Below, piece after piece: positions 8,134 through 18,049 of a stretch of DNA of 61,538 bases. Within the stretch, counting starts at the first letter, position 1. Each line of letters opens with the position of its first letter. Under the pieces are notes generated by a model, which saw only the letters and a program-made list of their open reading frames with translations, had not been told where the DNA came from and did not search any database. Made by a program: the position numbers and the translations under genes. Source of the stretch: Clostridia bacterium (GTDB taxonomy: Bacteria; Bacillota; Clostridia; Oscillospirales; CAG-272); NCBI GenBank assembly GCA_017536475.1, contig JAFXHH010000008.1, positions 1 to 61,538 of the forward strand, read 5' to 3'.

Positions 8134-9624
8134 TTTTGCGTGATAAAGCTTTTTGACCTGATACTGCGGCTCGCAGGTAATGTTGACGCCGAGCTTTTTG
8201 AAGGTTCGGCTGTCGACCATTGAAAGAATTACCGAGGAATGCGCCTCGCAATCCTTCAGCTCGGAGAGCTGACTTAGAGCCTTGGCGGCAGTTTCAGACG
8301 TGACCGCACTGATAGAGAGTGCGATGAGCACCTCGTCTACGTGCAGACGGGGATTGTGATTGCCGAGGTGACCGACCTTGAGATGCTGAACGGGCTCGAT
8401 GATCGAGGGGGAAATGAGCTCGACCTTGTCGTCAATCCCGGCAAGCTCCTTGAGTGCGTTGAGAATAAGCGCCGCCGAAGCGCCGAGCAGGGACGAGGTC
8501 TTGCCCGTGATTATCTTGCCGTTCGGCAGCTCCATAGCCGCCGCGGGAGCGCCGGTTTGCTCAGCTCTGTCCTTCGCCGCCGCAACTACCTTGCGGTCGT
8601 GCACGGTCACGCCCGCCTGCTGCATGAGCAGATCGAGCTTGCCGACGACTTCGGTACTGTTGGAGTTCATATTTTCCTTTTGCTCGCAAAGCGCCGCGTA
8701 ATAACGGCGGATTATCTCCTGCTTTGACGCCTCGCGGCAGACCTCGTCGTCGATGATGCAGTTGCCTGCCATATTAACGCCCATATCCGTGGGAGATTTG
8801 TAAGGAGAGGAGCCGTGTATCTTTTTAAAGGTCGCTTCAAGCACGGGGAAGATCTCGACGTCGCGGTTGTAGTTGACCGCGGTCTGACCGTAGGCTTCGA
8901 GGTGGAAGGGGTCGATCATATTTACGTCGTTGAGGTCGGCAGTTGCCGCCTCGTATGCGAGGTTTACGGGGTGCTTAAGCGGAATGTTCCAGATCGGGAA
9001 GGTCTCGAATTTTGCGTAGCCTGCCTTGACGCCGCGCAGATTTTCGTGATAGAGCTGGGAGAGGCAGGTCGCCATCTTGCCGCTTCCGGGACCGGGGGCG
9101 GTGACGATAACGAGCTGTCTTGTGGTCTCGATGTAATCGTTCTTGCCGTAACCGCTTTCGCTGACGATGCCCTCGATATTGTAGGGATATCCGGGGATAG
9201 AGTAGTGGCGGTAGACCTTGACTCCGAGATTTTCGAGCTTGTTGGCAAAAAGCTCTGCAGAGGGCTGTGACTCGTATCTTGTGAGGACTACGCTGCCAAC
9301 GTAAAGACCAACGCTTCTGAACGCGTCGATAAGTCTCATAACGTCGAGGTCGTAGGTGATACCGAGGTCGCCTCTGACCTTGTTTTTCTCAATATCGCTT
9401 GCGTTTATGGCGATGACTATCTCTGCGTCGTCCTTAAGCTGAAGAAGCATCTGAAGCTTTGAGTCGGGCGCAAAGCCGGGGAGCACGCGCGCCGCGTGAT
9501 AATCGTCGAAAAGCTTGCCTCCGAATTCGAGATAGAGCTTCCCTCCGAATTTCGCTATTCTTTCACGAATATGCTTGGATTGCAATTCAAGATATTTGTC
9601 GTTGTCAAAGCCGATCTTACACAT
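8131..9624 (-). CDS. DUF1846 family protein
   Basis: About 497 residues with the start [16 protein letters not shown] and internal blocks [20 protein letters not shown] and [20 protein letters not shown], which I recognise as the DUF1846 family common in Firmicutes. The GPGSGK segment resembles a nucleotide-binding loop, but the function is not established. The ATG at 9624 has GAGG six bases upstream and gives the usual family start; a GTG at 9636 is in frame but less likely. Converges on the radical SAM gene with a shared terminator. Confidence 0.85.
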   Translation of the reverse strand: MCKIGFDNDKYLELQSKHIRERIAKFGGKLYLEFGGKLFDDYHAARVLPGFAPDSKLQMLLQLKDDAEIVIAINASDIEKNKVRGDLGITYDLDVMRLIDAFRSVGLYVGSVVLTRYESQPSAELFANKLENLGVKVYRHYSIPGYPYNIEGIVSESGYGKNDYIETTRQLVIVTAPGPGSGKMATCLSQLYHENLRGVKAGYAKFETFPIWNIPLKHPVNLAYEAATADLNDVNMIDPFHLEAYGQTAVNYNRDVEIFPVLEATFKKIHGSSPYKSPTDMGVNMAGNCIIDDEVCREASKQEIIRRYYAALCEQKENMNSNSTEVVGKLDLLMQQAGVTVHDRKVVAAAKDRAEQTGAPAAAMELPNGKIITGKTSSLLGASAALILNALKELAGIDDKVELISPSIIEPVQHLKVGHLGNHNPRLHVDEVLIALSISAVTSETAAKALSQLSELKDCEAHSSVILSMVDSRTFKKLGVNITCEPQYQVKKLYHAK

Positions 9625-9797
9625 AATGCGCCTCACTTCCTCGCAAGCGAAAGTTATTGTATAACAAATACAAATATTATTGTATCACATTATTCGCCTT
9701 TTTTCAAGAGATTTTTAACTTTTTTGAAATTTTTTTCATTTGGGCAAAATATCCAAAAGCAAGGGGGCTCGGGTAGACTTTTTCTACGAATTCGATA

Positions 9798-9826
9798 TTG
9801 ACAAAGAAAAAAAAGAAGATTATAAT
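9798..9826 (+). promoter_or_regulatory. Promoter of the ilvA T-box leader
   Basis: TTGACA (9798-9803), 17-base spacer, TATAAT (9821-9826). Transcription should start near 9833. Confidence 0.85.
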
Positions 9827-9832
9827 TAATGA

Positions 9833-10077
9833 AAGCAAGGATGGGGAGCGACCCTTAAGCACTTTTCAGAGAGCCGTCGCAACGGTGCGAGACGGTAAAG
9901 TTTGCTTTTTGTGTTAAATCACCCCGGAGCCCGTCGCCGAACGCCGTTTTGCCAGTAGACCGACGCGTATTTTCTGCGTTAAAGAAAGGCGTATAAAGGT
10001 TGTACGTGATCAAACAAAAGAGTGGTATAACGAGGACTGCATTGGCTTCGTCTCTTTGGAGACGGGCTTTTTTTGTT
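9833..10077 (+). promoter_or_regulatory. T-box riboswitch, isoleucine (AUC) type, upstream of ilvA
   Basis: A leader of about 245 bases with Stem I signatures (CAGAGAGCCG near 9868) and a T-box-like AGTGGTATAACGAG at 10021-10034. An intrinsic terminator at 10045-10077 has a 10-bp stem followed by seven T. Alignment to the second leader at 12270 on the shared CCCGGAGC block places the specifier at 9918-9920 = AUC (Ile), followed by A. Uncharged tRNA-Ile would therefore allow readthrough into ilvA. The T-box core deviates from GTGGTACCGCG. Confidence 0.85.
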
Positions 10078-10177
10078 CTCTTGTGGAATCTATATACAGA
10101 CATTCGCTCCGAATTTTTGCTGTTTTGAAAGAAAAACTCCACCGTAAAACCAATATTTTTTGAAAGTTTTGAAAGTT

Positions 10178-10230
10178 CCAAGAAAACTTTTTCTAAAAGT
10201 TTTCTTGGCGGGTTTCAGGGCAGCGCCCTG
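10178..10230 (+). repeat. Upstream hairpin pair before ilvA
   Basis: A perfect 14-bp hairpin (10178-10208), then a short hairpin CAGGGC/GCCCTG (10216-10230), then the ribosome site AGAAAGG. The same arrangement precedes ridA, coaX and leuA with different stem sequences. Confidence 0.85.
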
Positions 10231-10253
10231 ATATATACAGAAAGGATTTTGAG

Positions 10254-11444
10254 ATGCTTACACTTGACAAGATCTACCACGCGGCATACGTGCTCAAGGA
10301 CGTGATCAGACCCACCGCGCTCGTGCGCTCAAAGATCGCGCCTGACTGCGAGCTTTACCTTAAGAGTGAGAACCTGCAGGTCACGGGCTCGTTTAAGGTT
10401 CGCGGCTCGGGATATATGATCTCCCAGCTCTCCGACGAGGAAAAGGCGAAGGGAGTTATCGCGTGCTCCGCGGGAAATCACGCGCAGGGCGTTGCTCTCG
10501 CCGCGCAGAAATACGGCATTAAGGCGGTCATCTGTCTGCCTGACGGCGCACCCATTTCCAAGGTCGAGGCGACCAAGAGCTACGGCGCCGAGGTCGTTAT
10601 GGTAAAAGGAGTTTACGACGACGCGTACAAGCGTGCGCTAGAGCTCCGCGACGAGATGGGATACACCTTCGTTCATCCCTTCGACGACGACGACGTTATC
10701 GCGGGTCAGGGAACTATCGGTATCGAAATACTCAACGAGATCAAGGATCTCGACGCGATAGTCGTGCCGGTTGGCGGCGGCGGTCTCATTTCGGGAGTCG
10801 CTTACGCGGCAAAGCACCTCAAGCCCGATATCAAGGTCTACGGAGTGCAGGCGGCGGGCGCGCCGAGTATGTTCAATTCGGTGAAAAACGGCAAAAAGGA
10901 AAAGCTCGAGGGCGTTTCCACGATAGCCGACGGTATCGCGGTCAAGGAGCCGGGCGACAACACCTTTGAGCTCTGCCAAAAGTACGTCGACGAGATAGTC
11001 ACCGTTTCCGAGGGCGAGATCTCGTCCGCGATCCTTGCGCTTATCGAGCAGCACAAAATGATCGCCGAGGGCGCAGGTGCAGTCTCTGTCGCCGCGGTCA
11101 TGTTCGACAAGCTTCCGATCAAGAATAAAAAGGTCGCTTGCGTAGTTTCGGGCGGTAATATCGACGTTACCATCCTCTCGCGAGTCATCAAGCGCGGTCT
11201 CTTAATGTCGGGTCGAAACTATACCCTCTGCATTGAGCTTATCGACAAGCCCGGTCAGCTCCTCGGTGTATCCGAGATCATCGCGGGACTCGGCGCTAAC
11301 GTCATCTCGATCCATCACGAAAGAGCCAGCGAAACTATGGATATCAACGGCTGTTACTTAAGAATAGTGCTTGAAACGAGAAACCACGAGCATATTCGCC
11401 AGATCGAATCTGCCCTCACCTCTGCAGGCTATAAGCTTGTGTAA
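10254..11444 (+). CDS. ilvA: Threonine ammonia-lyase (threonine deaminase) with short ACT domain
   Basis: PLP enzyme converting threonine to 2-oxobutanoate, the first committed step to isoleucine. 396 residues. The PLP lysine is K48 in TGSFKVRG, the substrate loop is SAGNHAQG near 77-84, and the phosphate-binding glycine loop VPVGGGGLISG is near 172. A single ACT-like domain (YTLCIELIDKPGQLLGVSEI) sits at about 320-396. The length fits the one-ACT form rather than the 510-residue E. coli IlvA. Controlled by the Ile T-box; ridA follows and would remove its reactive enamine by-product. Confidence 0.95.
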   Translation: MLTLDKIYHAAYVLKDVIRPTALVRSKIAPDCELYLKSENLQVTGSFKVRGSGYMISQLSDEEKAKGVIACSAGNHAQGVALAAQKYGIKAVICLPDGAPISKVEATKSYGAEVVMVKGVYDDAYKRALELRDEMGYTFVHPFDDDDVIAGQGTIGIEILNEIKDLDAIVVPVGGGGLISGVAYAAKHLKPDIKVYGVQAAGAPSMFNSVKNGKKEKLEGVSTIADGIAVKEPGDNTFELCQKYVDEIVTVSEGEISSAILALIEQHKMIAEGAGAVSVAAVMFDKLPIKNKKVACVVSGGNIDVTILSRVIKRGLLMSGRNYTLCIELIDKPGQLLGVSEIIAGLGANVISIHHERASETMDINGCYLRIVLETRNHEHIRQIESALTSAGYKLV

Positions 11445-11486
11445 GGGATACGATGGGATGCGGGGGATGCGATGGAGAAGCGCTCA

Positions 11487-11510
11487 GGAAACTTTTCGAG
11501 AAAAGTTTCC
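11487..11510 (+). repeat. Downstream hairpin after ilvA
   Basis: GGAAACTTTT-CGAG-AAAAGTTTCC, followed by an AAGGATACAGACGG-type tail. Same family as the hairpins after ilvC, ilvD, leuA, ilvE and purC. Confidence 0.8.
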
Positions 11511-11657
11511 CGAACCCTTCAAAAGCTTCCCGAAGGCAAGAGAAGGATACAGACGGTTTAGGTTTCAAAACGGTGGAGTGAAAGTCAAAACTTTTCTTTT
11601 TCCGGAAAGAAGAACAAAACCAACTACACAAACCAATTTATCGAAAGTTTTTGAAGT

Positions 11658-11707
11658 CAAGAAACTTTTTTCCAAAAAGTTTCTTGCGGGTGCAGGGCAG
11701 AGCCCTG
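11658..11707 (+). repeat. Upstream hairpin pair before ridA
   Basis: CAAGAAACTTTT ... AAAAGTTTCTTG (11658-11686), then CAGGGC/GCCCTG (11693-11707), then AAAGGAA before the ATG. Confidence 0.85.
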
Positions 11708-11722
11708 CGGAAAGGAAATATC

Positions 11723-12094
11723 ATGGAGAAAGTATATACGAAAAAAGCACCTGACGCGATAGGCCCGTACAGTCAGGCGGTGAAGGTTGGAAATCTTGTA
11801 TTTACGTCGGGACAGATCGCGATCGATCCCGAGAGCAGCGCGGTCGAGGCGACCGACATCAAGGGTCAGACCGAGCAGGTCTGCAAGAATCTGTGTGCAG
11901 TGCTTGAAGCGGCGGGTACGAGTGTTGAGAGGGCGGTCAAAACGACCTGTTTTCTTGCAGATATGGCAGATTTTGCCGCGTTCAACGAGGTCTACGGCAA
12001 GTACTTTACGGGCAAGCCTGCGCGAAGCTGCGTTGCGGCTAAGCAGCTGCCGAAGAACGTGCTTGTTGAGGTCGAGGTAATTGCCGAGCTTTAA
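11723..12094 (+). CDS. ridA: RidA family enamine/imine deaminase
   Basis: 123 residues covering the whole RidA/YjgF/YER057c fold: [13 protein letters not shown] at the N-terminus, [10 protein letters not shown], and [20 protein letters not shown] with the conserved Arg. RidA hydrolyses the enamine/imine intermediates released by PLP dehydratases such as IlvA, protecting other PLP enzymes. The ATG at 11723 follows AAAGGAA at 11711; longer readings only cover the repeat element. The position right behind ilvA matches the known partnership. Confidence 0.95.
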   Translation: MEKVYTKKAPDAIGPYSQAVKVGNLVFTSGQIAIDPESSAVEATDIKGQTEQVCKNLCAVLEAAGTSVERAVKTTCFLADMADFAAFNEVYGKYFTGKPARSCVAAKQLPKNVLVEVEVIAEL

Positions 12095-12233
12095 GATTGA
12101 CAGGAAAACGGTTTTGGTGCATTATTTTACTAATTTAATTGGTTAAAACGCAGACAAATCGGCAAAATAACGTGCCAAAACTGTGAAAAGTATATATATA
12201 TTAATTTTGAAAGAAAAAAATTTGCCGTTTTTC

Positions 12234-12262
12234 TTGACAAAGCAAGCGGTATATGATATAAT
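12234..12262 (+). promoter_or_regulatory. Promoter of the ilvB T-box leader
   Basis: TTGACA (12234-12239), 17-base spacer, TATAAT (12257-12262). Confidence 0.85.
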
Positions 12263-12268
12263 CAGTAC

Positions 12269-12557
12269 ATATTTCTTCAAAAATGCAATGAAGGGAAAAA
12301 GTAATTCACAAAAGATCTCAAGAGAGTCGGCGGTCGATGCGAGCCGATGGTCGTTTGTAAATGAAGCTCATCCCGGAGCAGTCGCCCGAAGGTCTTGATA
12401 AAAAGACTGCGTAGAGACGAACGGAAGTCCCCCGTTATCACGGACGTTTTACTGTCAGGTAAAAGCAGAGTGGGAGTTTGGCGCTCCAATAAGAGTGGTA
12501 CCGCAGAGTGTTATTTAAACCTTTGTCTCTTTTTCGGGGAGGCAAGGGTTTTTTTGC
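12269..12557 (+). promoter_or_regulatory. T-box riboswitch, leucine (CUC) type, upstream of ilvB
   Basis: Classical T-box leader with an AGAGAG-containing Stem I start near 12320 and the T-box GAGTGGTACCGCAGAG at about 12493-12508. The terminator hairpin at 12517-12557 ends in seven T. The specifier read from the GCTCATCCCGGAGC block is CUC at 12367-12369, followed by A. Uncharged tRNA-Leu should favour the antiterminator and expression of ilvB and the genes behind it. Confidence 0.92.
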
Positions 12558-12602
12558 TTTTTTGAGGATATGATTTGAAAAAAACGGATTTGGAGGTATA
12601 GA

Positions 12603-14264
12603 ATGGTATTAAACGGTTCTGAAATACTTGTAAACGTATTGCTTGAGCAGGGTGTAGATACCGTGTTCGGATATCCGGGCGGTGCAGTCCTGAACATCTA
12701 CGACGCGCTTTACAAATACCGCGATAAGATCACGCATTATATGACCGCGCACGAGCAGGGTGCGTCCCACGCGGCAGACGGTTATGCGAGAGCAACGGGA
12801 AAGACGGGAGTAGTCATCGCAACCAGCGGCCCCGGCGCGACCAATCTTGTCACGGGAATTGCAACTGCATATATGGACAGCGTTCCTATGGTCGCTATCA
12901 CGGGCAACGTGCCGACCAATCTTATCGGTGCGGACAGCTTTCAGGAGGTATACATTGCGGGAATCACGCTTCCCATCACGAAGCACAATTTCGTGGTAAG
13001 ACGCGTTGAGGATCTTGCCGACACTCTCCGCCGCGCGTTTGAGATCGCGGGAAGCGGCAGACCCGGACCCGTTCTCGTGGATATTCCCAAGGACGTAACG
13101 GCGGCAAAGACCGAGTACGAGGCAAAGCCTGCGGTCAAGACGGTCAGATGCAACGGTATCAAGGGAGACGTCAAGGAGGTCGCGGAGCTTATAAACCGAA
13201 GCGAAAGACCTTTCATCTACTTCGGCGGCGGCGTTCGTCTTTCCGAGGCGGGCGACGAGCTTCGTCAGCTTATCGAGACTGCGGATATTCCCGCGTCGTA
13301 TACTCTTATGGCGGGAGGTGTTCTCGGATACGGCGAGAAGAACAATCTCGGACTTATCGGAATGCACGGCTGCTACAGCGCGAACGCGGCGGCGAACAGA
13401 GCCGACGTTATGCTCGCGATAGGCACGAGATTTTCCGACCGAGTTGCGCTCAATCCCGATAAATTCGGACACAATGCGCGAATAGTACATATAGACATCG
13501 ACCCCGGCGAGATCAACAAGAACATCATCGCGGATTACAGCATCGTCGGCGACGTCAAGGAGGTTCTCACCGAGCTTCTCAAGTACGTCAAGCCGACCAA
13601 GCACGACGCATGGCAGGAGCAGATCGCACGCTGGAAGCAGGACGATTACAAGCCCGAGGACAGCGCGACCGAACTCAAGCCTCACTATCTCGTTGAAAAG
13701 GCTTGCGAGATCGCGGGCAAGGATGCGGTCTACGTTACCGACGTCGGTCAGCATCAGATGTGGGCGGCGCAGTTCTTGCACCACACTCACCCTCGCAATT
13801 TCCTGACCAGCGGCGGACTTGGCACGATGGGCTACGGCTACGGCGCGGCGATCGGCGCGAAGATCGCGAGAGGAGAGGACACCACGGTGGTTCACTTTAC
13901 GGGTGACGGCTCGTTCCACATGAATATGAACGAGATCTGCACCGCGGTCAGCTACGGAGTTCACGTTATTACGGTCATTTTCAACAATTCGGTTCTCGGA
14001 ATGGTCCGTCAGTGGCAGGGGGCGTTCTACGACAGACGCTTCTCGTCCAGCGAGCCCGAGAGAGTCACGGATTATAAGGCAGTTGCCGAGGGCTTTGGCG
14101 GTCACGGATTCAGATGCGAGACCCCCGAGGAGTTCGAGGCGGCTATGAAGCAGGCGATGGAGATGGACGGTCCCGTATGGATCGAGTGCATCGTTGACCG
14201 CGAGGAGAAGGTCCTTCCCATGATCCCCGGCGGCAAGACGGTCCACGACACCATTTTCAAGTGA
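12603..14264 (+). CDS. ilvB: Acetolactate synthase, catalytic subunit
   Basis: ThDP enzyme joining two pyruvates, or pyruvate and 2-oxobutanoate, for valine/leucine and isoleucine. 553 residues. The conserved Glu in TAHEQGASHAADGYARATG (near 48) activates ThDP, and the GDGSFHMN ... FNNSVLG motif (about 434-463) binds its diphosphate through Mg. The VRQWQG segment is typical of biosynthetic anabolic enzymes. First gene after the Leu T-box, followed closely by ilvN. TTGGAGG lies upstream of the ATG. Confidence 0.97.
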   Translation: MVLNGSEILVNVLLEQGVDTVFGYPGGAVLNIYDALYKYRDKITHYMTAHEQGASHAADGYARATGKTGVVIATSGPGATNLVTGIATAYMDSVPMVAITGNVPTNLIGADSFQEVYIAGITLPITKHNFVVRRVEDLADTLRRAFEIAGSGRPGPVLVDIPKDVTAAKTEYEAKPAVKTVRCNGIKGDVKEVAELINRSERPFIYFGGGVRLSEAGDELRQLIETADIPASYTLMAGGVLGYGEKNNLGLIGMHGCYSANAAANRADVMLAIGTRFSDRVALNPDKFGHNARIVHIDIDPGEINKNIIADYSIVGDVKEVLTELLKYVKPTKHDAWQEQIARWKQDDYKPEDSATELKPHYLVEKACEIAGKDAVYVTDVGQHQMWAAQFLHHTHPRNFLTSGGLGTMGYGYGAAIGAKIARGEDTTVVHFTGDGSFHMNMNEICTAVSYGVHVITVIFNNSVLGMVRQWQGAFYDRRFSSSEPERVTDYKAVAEGFGGHGFRCETPEEFEAAMKQAMEMDGPVWIECIVDREEKVLPMIPGGKTVHDTIFK

Positions 14265-14286
14265 TAGGAAAGGGACGGTGAAGATT

Positions 14287-14781
14287 ATGAAGCAAAGATG
14301 TATGGTAGTTCTCGTTGACAACAACGCGGGCGTGCTTGCAAGGATCTCCTCTCTTTTCGTACAGCGAGGATTCAATATCGATTCGCTGACCGTATCTCCC
14401 ACGGAAAATGCGAAGCTGTCAAGGCTGACCATTATGACCACGGGTGACGAAAAGACCTTTCAGCAGATAATCAAGCAGACCGGAAAGCTGGTTGAGACCC
14501 GACTTATTTTCCTCGTTGAGCCTTCGTTCAGTATGGTCAGAGAGCTTATGCTGGCAAAGTATAAGGCTTCAGCAGACGAGAGCGCGGAGCTTTCCGAGCT
14601 TATCGCAAGCTACGGCGGTAAGGTTGCCGACGCGAGCGACGGCTGTATAGTCGCGCAGATAAGCGACACCCCGCAGGTGCTCGATGATTTCCTCTCCGCT
14701 GCGAGAAAATTCAAGCTTATCGAGCTTGGACGCACGGGCGTTATTGCAATGGAAAGAGGAAACGTTTCATACGAATTGTAA
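14287..14781 (+). CDS. ilvN: Acetolactate synthase, regulatory subunit
   Basis: About 164 residues with an N-terminal ACT domain (VVLVDNNAGVLARISSLF) and the usual C-terminal domain (LGRTGVIAMERG). It binds valine and conveys feedback inhibition to IlvB. MKQRCMVV fits family starts at the ATG 14287; a GTG at 14278 is an equal alternative because AGGAAAGGG (14266-14274) lies between the genes. Only a short gap follows ilvB, so they form one transcription unit. Confidence 0.94.
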   Translation: MKQRCMVVLVDNNAGVLARISSLFVQRGFNIDSLTVSPTENAKLSRLTIMTTGDEKTFQQIIKQTGKLVETRLIFLVEPSFSMVRELMLAKYKASADESAELSELIASYGGKVADASDGCIVAQISDTPQVLDDFLSAARKFKLIELGRTGVIAMERGNVSYEL

Positions 14782-14942
14782 GACCTTAAACAATTTGCGT
14801 CATACTTTGTTGCTACTCGAAAGCGGCTCGACTTACGCAAGTAAGCCTTCGCCTTGCTTTCTCCGTTGCGCCTTGTCTGACACAAATTCTTGGCGGTCTC
14901 AATCGTGAAGCAAAAGAGAAGAAATAAATTTTAAGATTATAA

Positions 14943-15974
<1,032 letters not shown>

Positions 15975-15988
15975 GTTTTGATAGGATT

Positions 15989-16021
15989 GCGGGGAAACTT
16001 TTTGGGGAAAAGTTCCCCCGC
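15989..16021 (+). repeat. Downstream hairpin after ilvC
   Basis: GCGGGGAAACTTTT ... AAAAGTT-CCCCCGC, followed by CAATAAGGATAGAT and TTACAGACG, the tail shared with the elements after ilvD and leuA. Confidence 0.8.
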
Positions 16022-16130
16022 ACCCCCTCAAAAACTTTCAATAAGGATAGATCGTTTACAGACGTTTTATGTCACTTAACGGTGAAACGGTATTTTTGTT
16101 TATCTTTTTACAGGAAAGTTTTTGGAATTT

Positions 16131-16182
16131 CTAAAACCTTTTTCCAAAAAGGTTTTAGACGGGTCGTAGGGCAGAGCCCTAC
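16131..16182 (+). repeat. Upstream hairpin pair before coaX
   Basis: CTAAAACCTTTTT-CC-AAAAAGGTTTTAG (16131-16158), then GTAGGGC/GCCCTAC (16166-16182), then AGAAAGGAG. With the ilvC downstream hairpin it forms a complete composite element of about 200 bp. Confidence 0.85.
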
Positions 16183-16207
16183 AGTAAACACAGAAAGGAG
16201 AAACGCT

Positions 16208-17005
16208 ATGCTTTTGGCAGTCAACGTCGCAAATAAGAATATTTCGTTTGCAATATTTGATGATCTGTATGCAGAACCGACTGTGAAATTCAGTGTCGCG
16301 TCCGACATCAGAAAAACTGCCGACGAATACGTTGTTTCGGTCAAGCAATTACTCGATTATTCGGGAATTGACGTAAAGGCTGTTGACGGTGTGATCATGG
16401 CAAGCGTTGTTCCTACGCTTAACGACGTGATCCGTCACGTCATCCTTGCCCTGACGGGCAAAACGCCACTTGTCGTAGGTCCCGGAGTGAAAACGGGATT
16501 TGCGATACGGATCGACGACCCTGCGGAGCTTGGCGCGGACATCGCAGCCAACGCGAGCGCGGTTGTCGCAACACTAAAAGAAGAAAAGCTTGAAAATCCT
16601 GCCATAATTCTCGATATGGGAACGGTCACGACGCTTTTCGCGATAAATAAGAACAGGGAAGTAGTCGGCGGCGCTATTCTTCCGGGTGTGGATATGTCTC
16701 TTGACGCTTTGCACAGAGAAGCCGCGCTTTTGCCGAGCATAGAGCTGACGGGCTCTGCCCGCGCGATCGGCAAGAACACAAGGGAGTCGCTTATTTCGGG
16801 CGTTGTGCTCGGTCAGGCGGCTATGATCGACGGTCTTGTTGACCGATTTGAAAAAGAGCTCAAATGTAAGAGTGGCGAGGCCTTGCTTTTCGCCACGGGA
16901 GAGAAGTGCAAGGGCGTGATCGCGAATTGTACTCGCACCTTCCGCTACGATCCCACCCTGACCCTTAAGGGGCTTGCGTGTATTTACAAAAACACCGTAG
17001 GCTGA
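16208..17005 (+). CDS. coaX: Type III pantothenate kinase
   Basis: About 265 residues, starting MLLAVNVANKNISFAIFDD (ASKHA phosphate-1 motif). The DMGTVTTLFAINK block (near 138) has the catalytic Asp and phosphate-2 motif, and GGAILPGVDMSLDALH is a CoaX signature. It phosphorylates pantothenate in the first step to coenzyme A and is not feedback-inhibited like type I. GAAAGGAG precedes the ATG 16208. Lying inside the branched-chain cluster makes sense because the valine precursor 2-oxoisovalerate also feeds pantoate, although no panBC genes are here. Confidence 0.92.
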   Translation: MLLAVNVANKNISFAIFDDLYAEPTVKFSVASDIRKTADEYVVSVKQLLDYSGIDVKAVDGVIMASVVPTLNDVIRHVILALTGKTPLVVGPGVKTGFAIRIDDPAELGADIAANASAVVATLKEEKLENPAIILDMGTVTTLFAINKNREVVGGAILPGVDMSLDALHREAALLPSIELTGSARAIGKNTRESLISGVVLGQAAMIDGLVDRFEKELKCKSGEALLFATGEKCKGVIANCTRTFRYDPTLTLKGLACIYKNTVG

Positions 17006-17069
17006 TTTTTATTTTGATAATAACGGAAAATGCAGAGCGCAGAAATTCGGAGCTCGTTATCGCGAGACC

Positions 17070-17095
17070 GTAGGTCAGGGGCTTGCTCCTGCCGC
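17070..17095 (+). repeat. Dispersed repeat fragment
   Basis: GTAGG(T)CAGGGGCTTGCTCCTGCCGC matches 49909-49934 at 25 of 26 bases. It lies in the leader of the ECF transporter gene. Confidence 0.7.
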
Positions 17096-17262
17096 TAAAA
17101 GCCAAATCGTTTTCCGAAGTTATAAATTTTACGCGCCGTACTCACTTTGAGACGACAGCAGAGGGTGAGAGTCCCTCAAGGAGAACTTTATATGTTTTAT
17201 TTCAACTGCGCCACCTTGGCGGCGGTACGTCTGACCGCACGCGGCGAGAAGGAGGCAGGAAA

Positions 17263-17883
17263 ATGAGAACATCGTCAAAGCAAAAGGTTTTGAAGCTTGC
17301 ACAGCTTGCGATCTTGATCGCACTGATATTCGTTATGCAGTACGTCGGCACCTTGGTGTCCGCGCCGTTTGCGGCAATGGGTATCGAGCTGTCGTTCGTG
17401 CTTATCCCCATCGTTGTCGGAGCATTTTTGCTCGGTCCGATAGAGGGAGCAGTTCTTGGACTCGTTTTCGGAATTATGACGGTGGTGCTAACTGTTATGG
17501 CACCGGGCGGCATGACTTACATTTTGATGGAGTCTAATCCCATTATGTACGTAGTCGTGGCGACGCTTAAGGCTGTCGCGGCAGGACTTGGCTCGGGACT
17601 AATTTATAAGGGTTTGGACAAAGCATTCAAGGGCAAGCTCGTGTATTTGAAGACCTTGCTCGCTTCCGCATCCGCGCCTGTCATAAATACGGGAATTTTC
17701 CTTGTCGGAATGGTACTGTTTTTCAGCAACACCATTTCTGAAAAATGGGCAGGCGGACAAAACGTATTTTTGTTTATTGCGGGACTGATCTGGATCAATT
17801 TCGTCATTGAGCTCGGCATCAATATCATTCTCACTCCCGCGATAATCCGCATCGTTGAAGTCGTCAAAAAGAAATTCAAATAA
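17263..17883 (+). CDS. ECF transporter substrate-specific (S) component, possibly pantothenate
   Basis: 206 residues, almost entirely membrane-embedded with about five to six helices, matching the S-component fold of energy-coupling-factor vitamin transporters (LAQLAILIALIFVMQYVG at the N-terminus). The ATPase and T components are not in this window and are presumably shared. Position directly behind coaX suggests pantothenate uptake (PanT-like), but this is guilt by association. AAGGAGG at 17249 fixes the ATG at 17263. The 257-base gap upstream contains possible RNA structure (see findings). Confidence 0.8.
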   Translation: MRTSSKQKVLKLAQLAILIALIFVMQYVGTLVSAPFAAMGIELSFVLIPIVVGAFLLGPIEGAVLGLVFGIMTVVLTVMAPGGMTYILMESNPIMYVVVATLKAVAAGLGSGLIYKGLDKAFKGKLVYLKTLLASASAPVINTGIFLVGMVLFFSNTISEKWAGGQNVFLFIAGLIWINFVIELGINIILTPAIIRIVEVVKKKFK

Positions 17884-18022
17884 AAAACAACTATAATTTC
17901 CCCTATATCCCTTTTTTGAAGGTTTTTGAAAGAGGTGGGGTGGGGATATAAAATCAACATTCACGTATGGAAGAAAGATCGGCTCGGACTTTCAAAGGAC
18001 TAAATGCTTGGAAGTTCTTTGG

Positions 18023-18048
18023 GTTACCTTTCTTTCAAGAAAGGTAAC
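18023..18048 (+). promoter_or_regulatory. Hairpin enclosing the ilvD ribosome binding site
   Basis: GTTACCTTTCTT-TC-AAGAAAGGTAAC, a perfect 12-bp stem whose 3' arm contains the AGAAAGG ribosome site two to ten bases before the ilvD ATG. Confidence 0.7.
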
Positions 18049-18049
18049 T

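Noticed and set aside
12609..14441. A 610-residue open frame on the minus strand across ilvB
   Set aside because: It is the antisense shadow of ilvB: composition is Arg/Val/Asp-rich low-order sequence, no ribosome site, and ilvB is beyond doubt.
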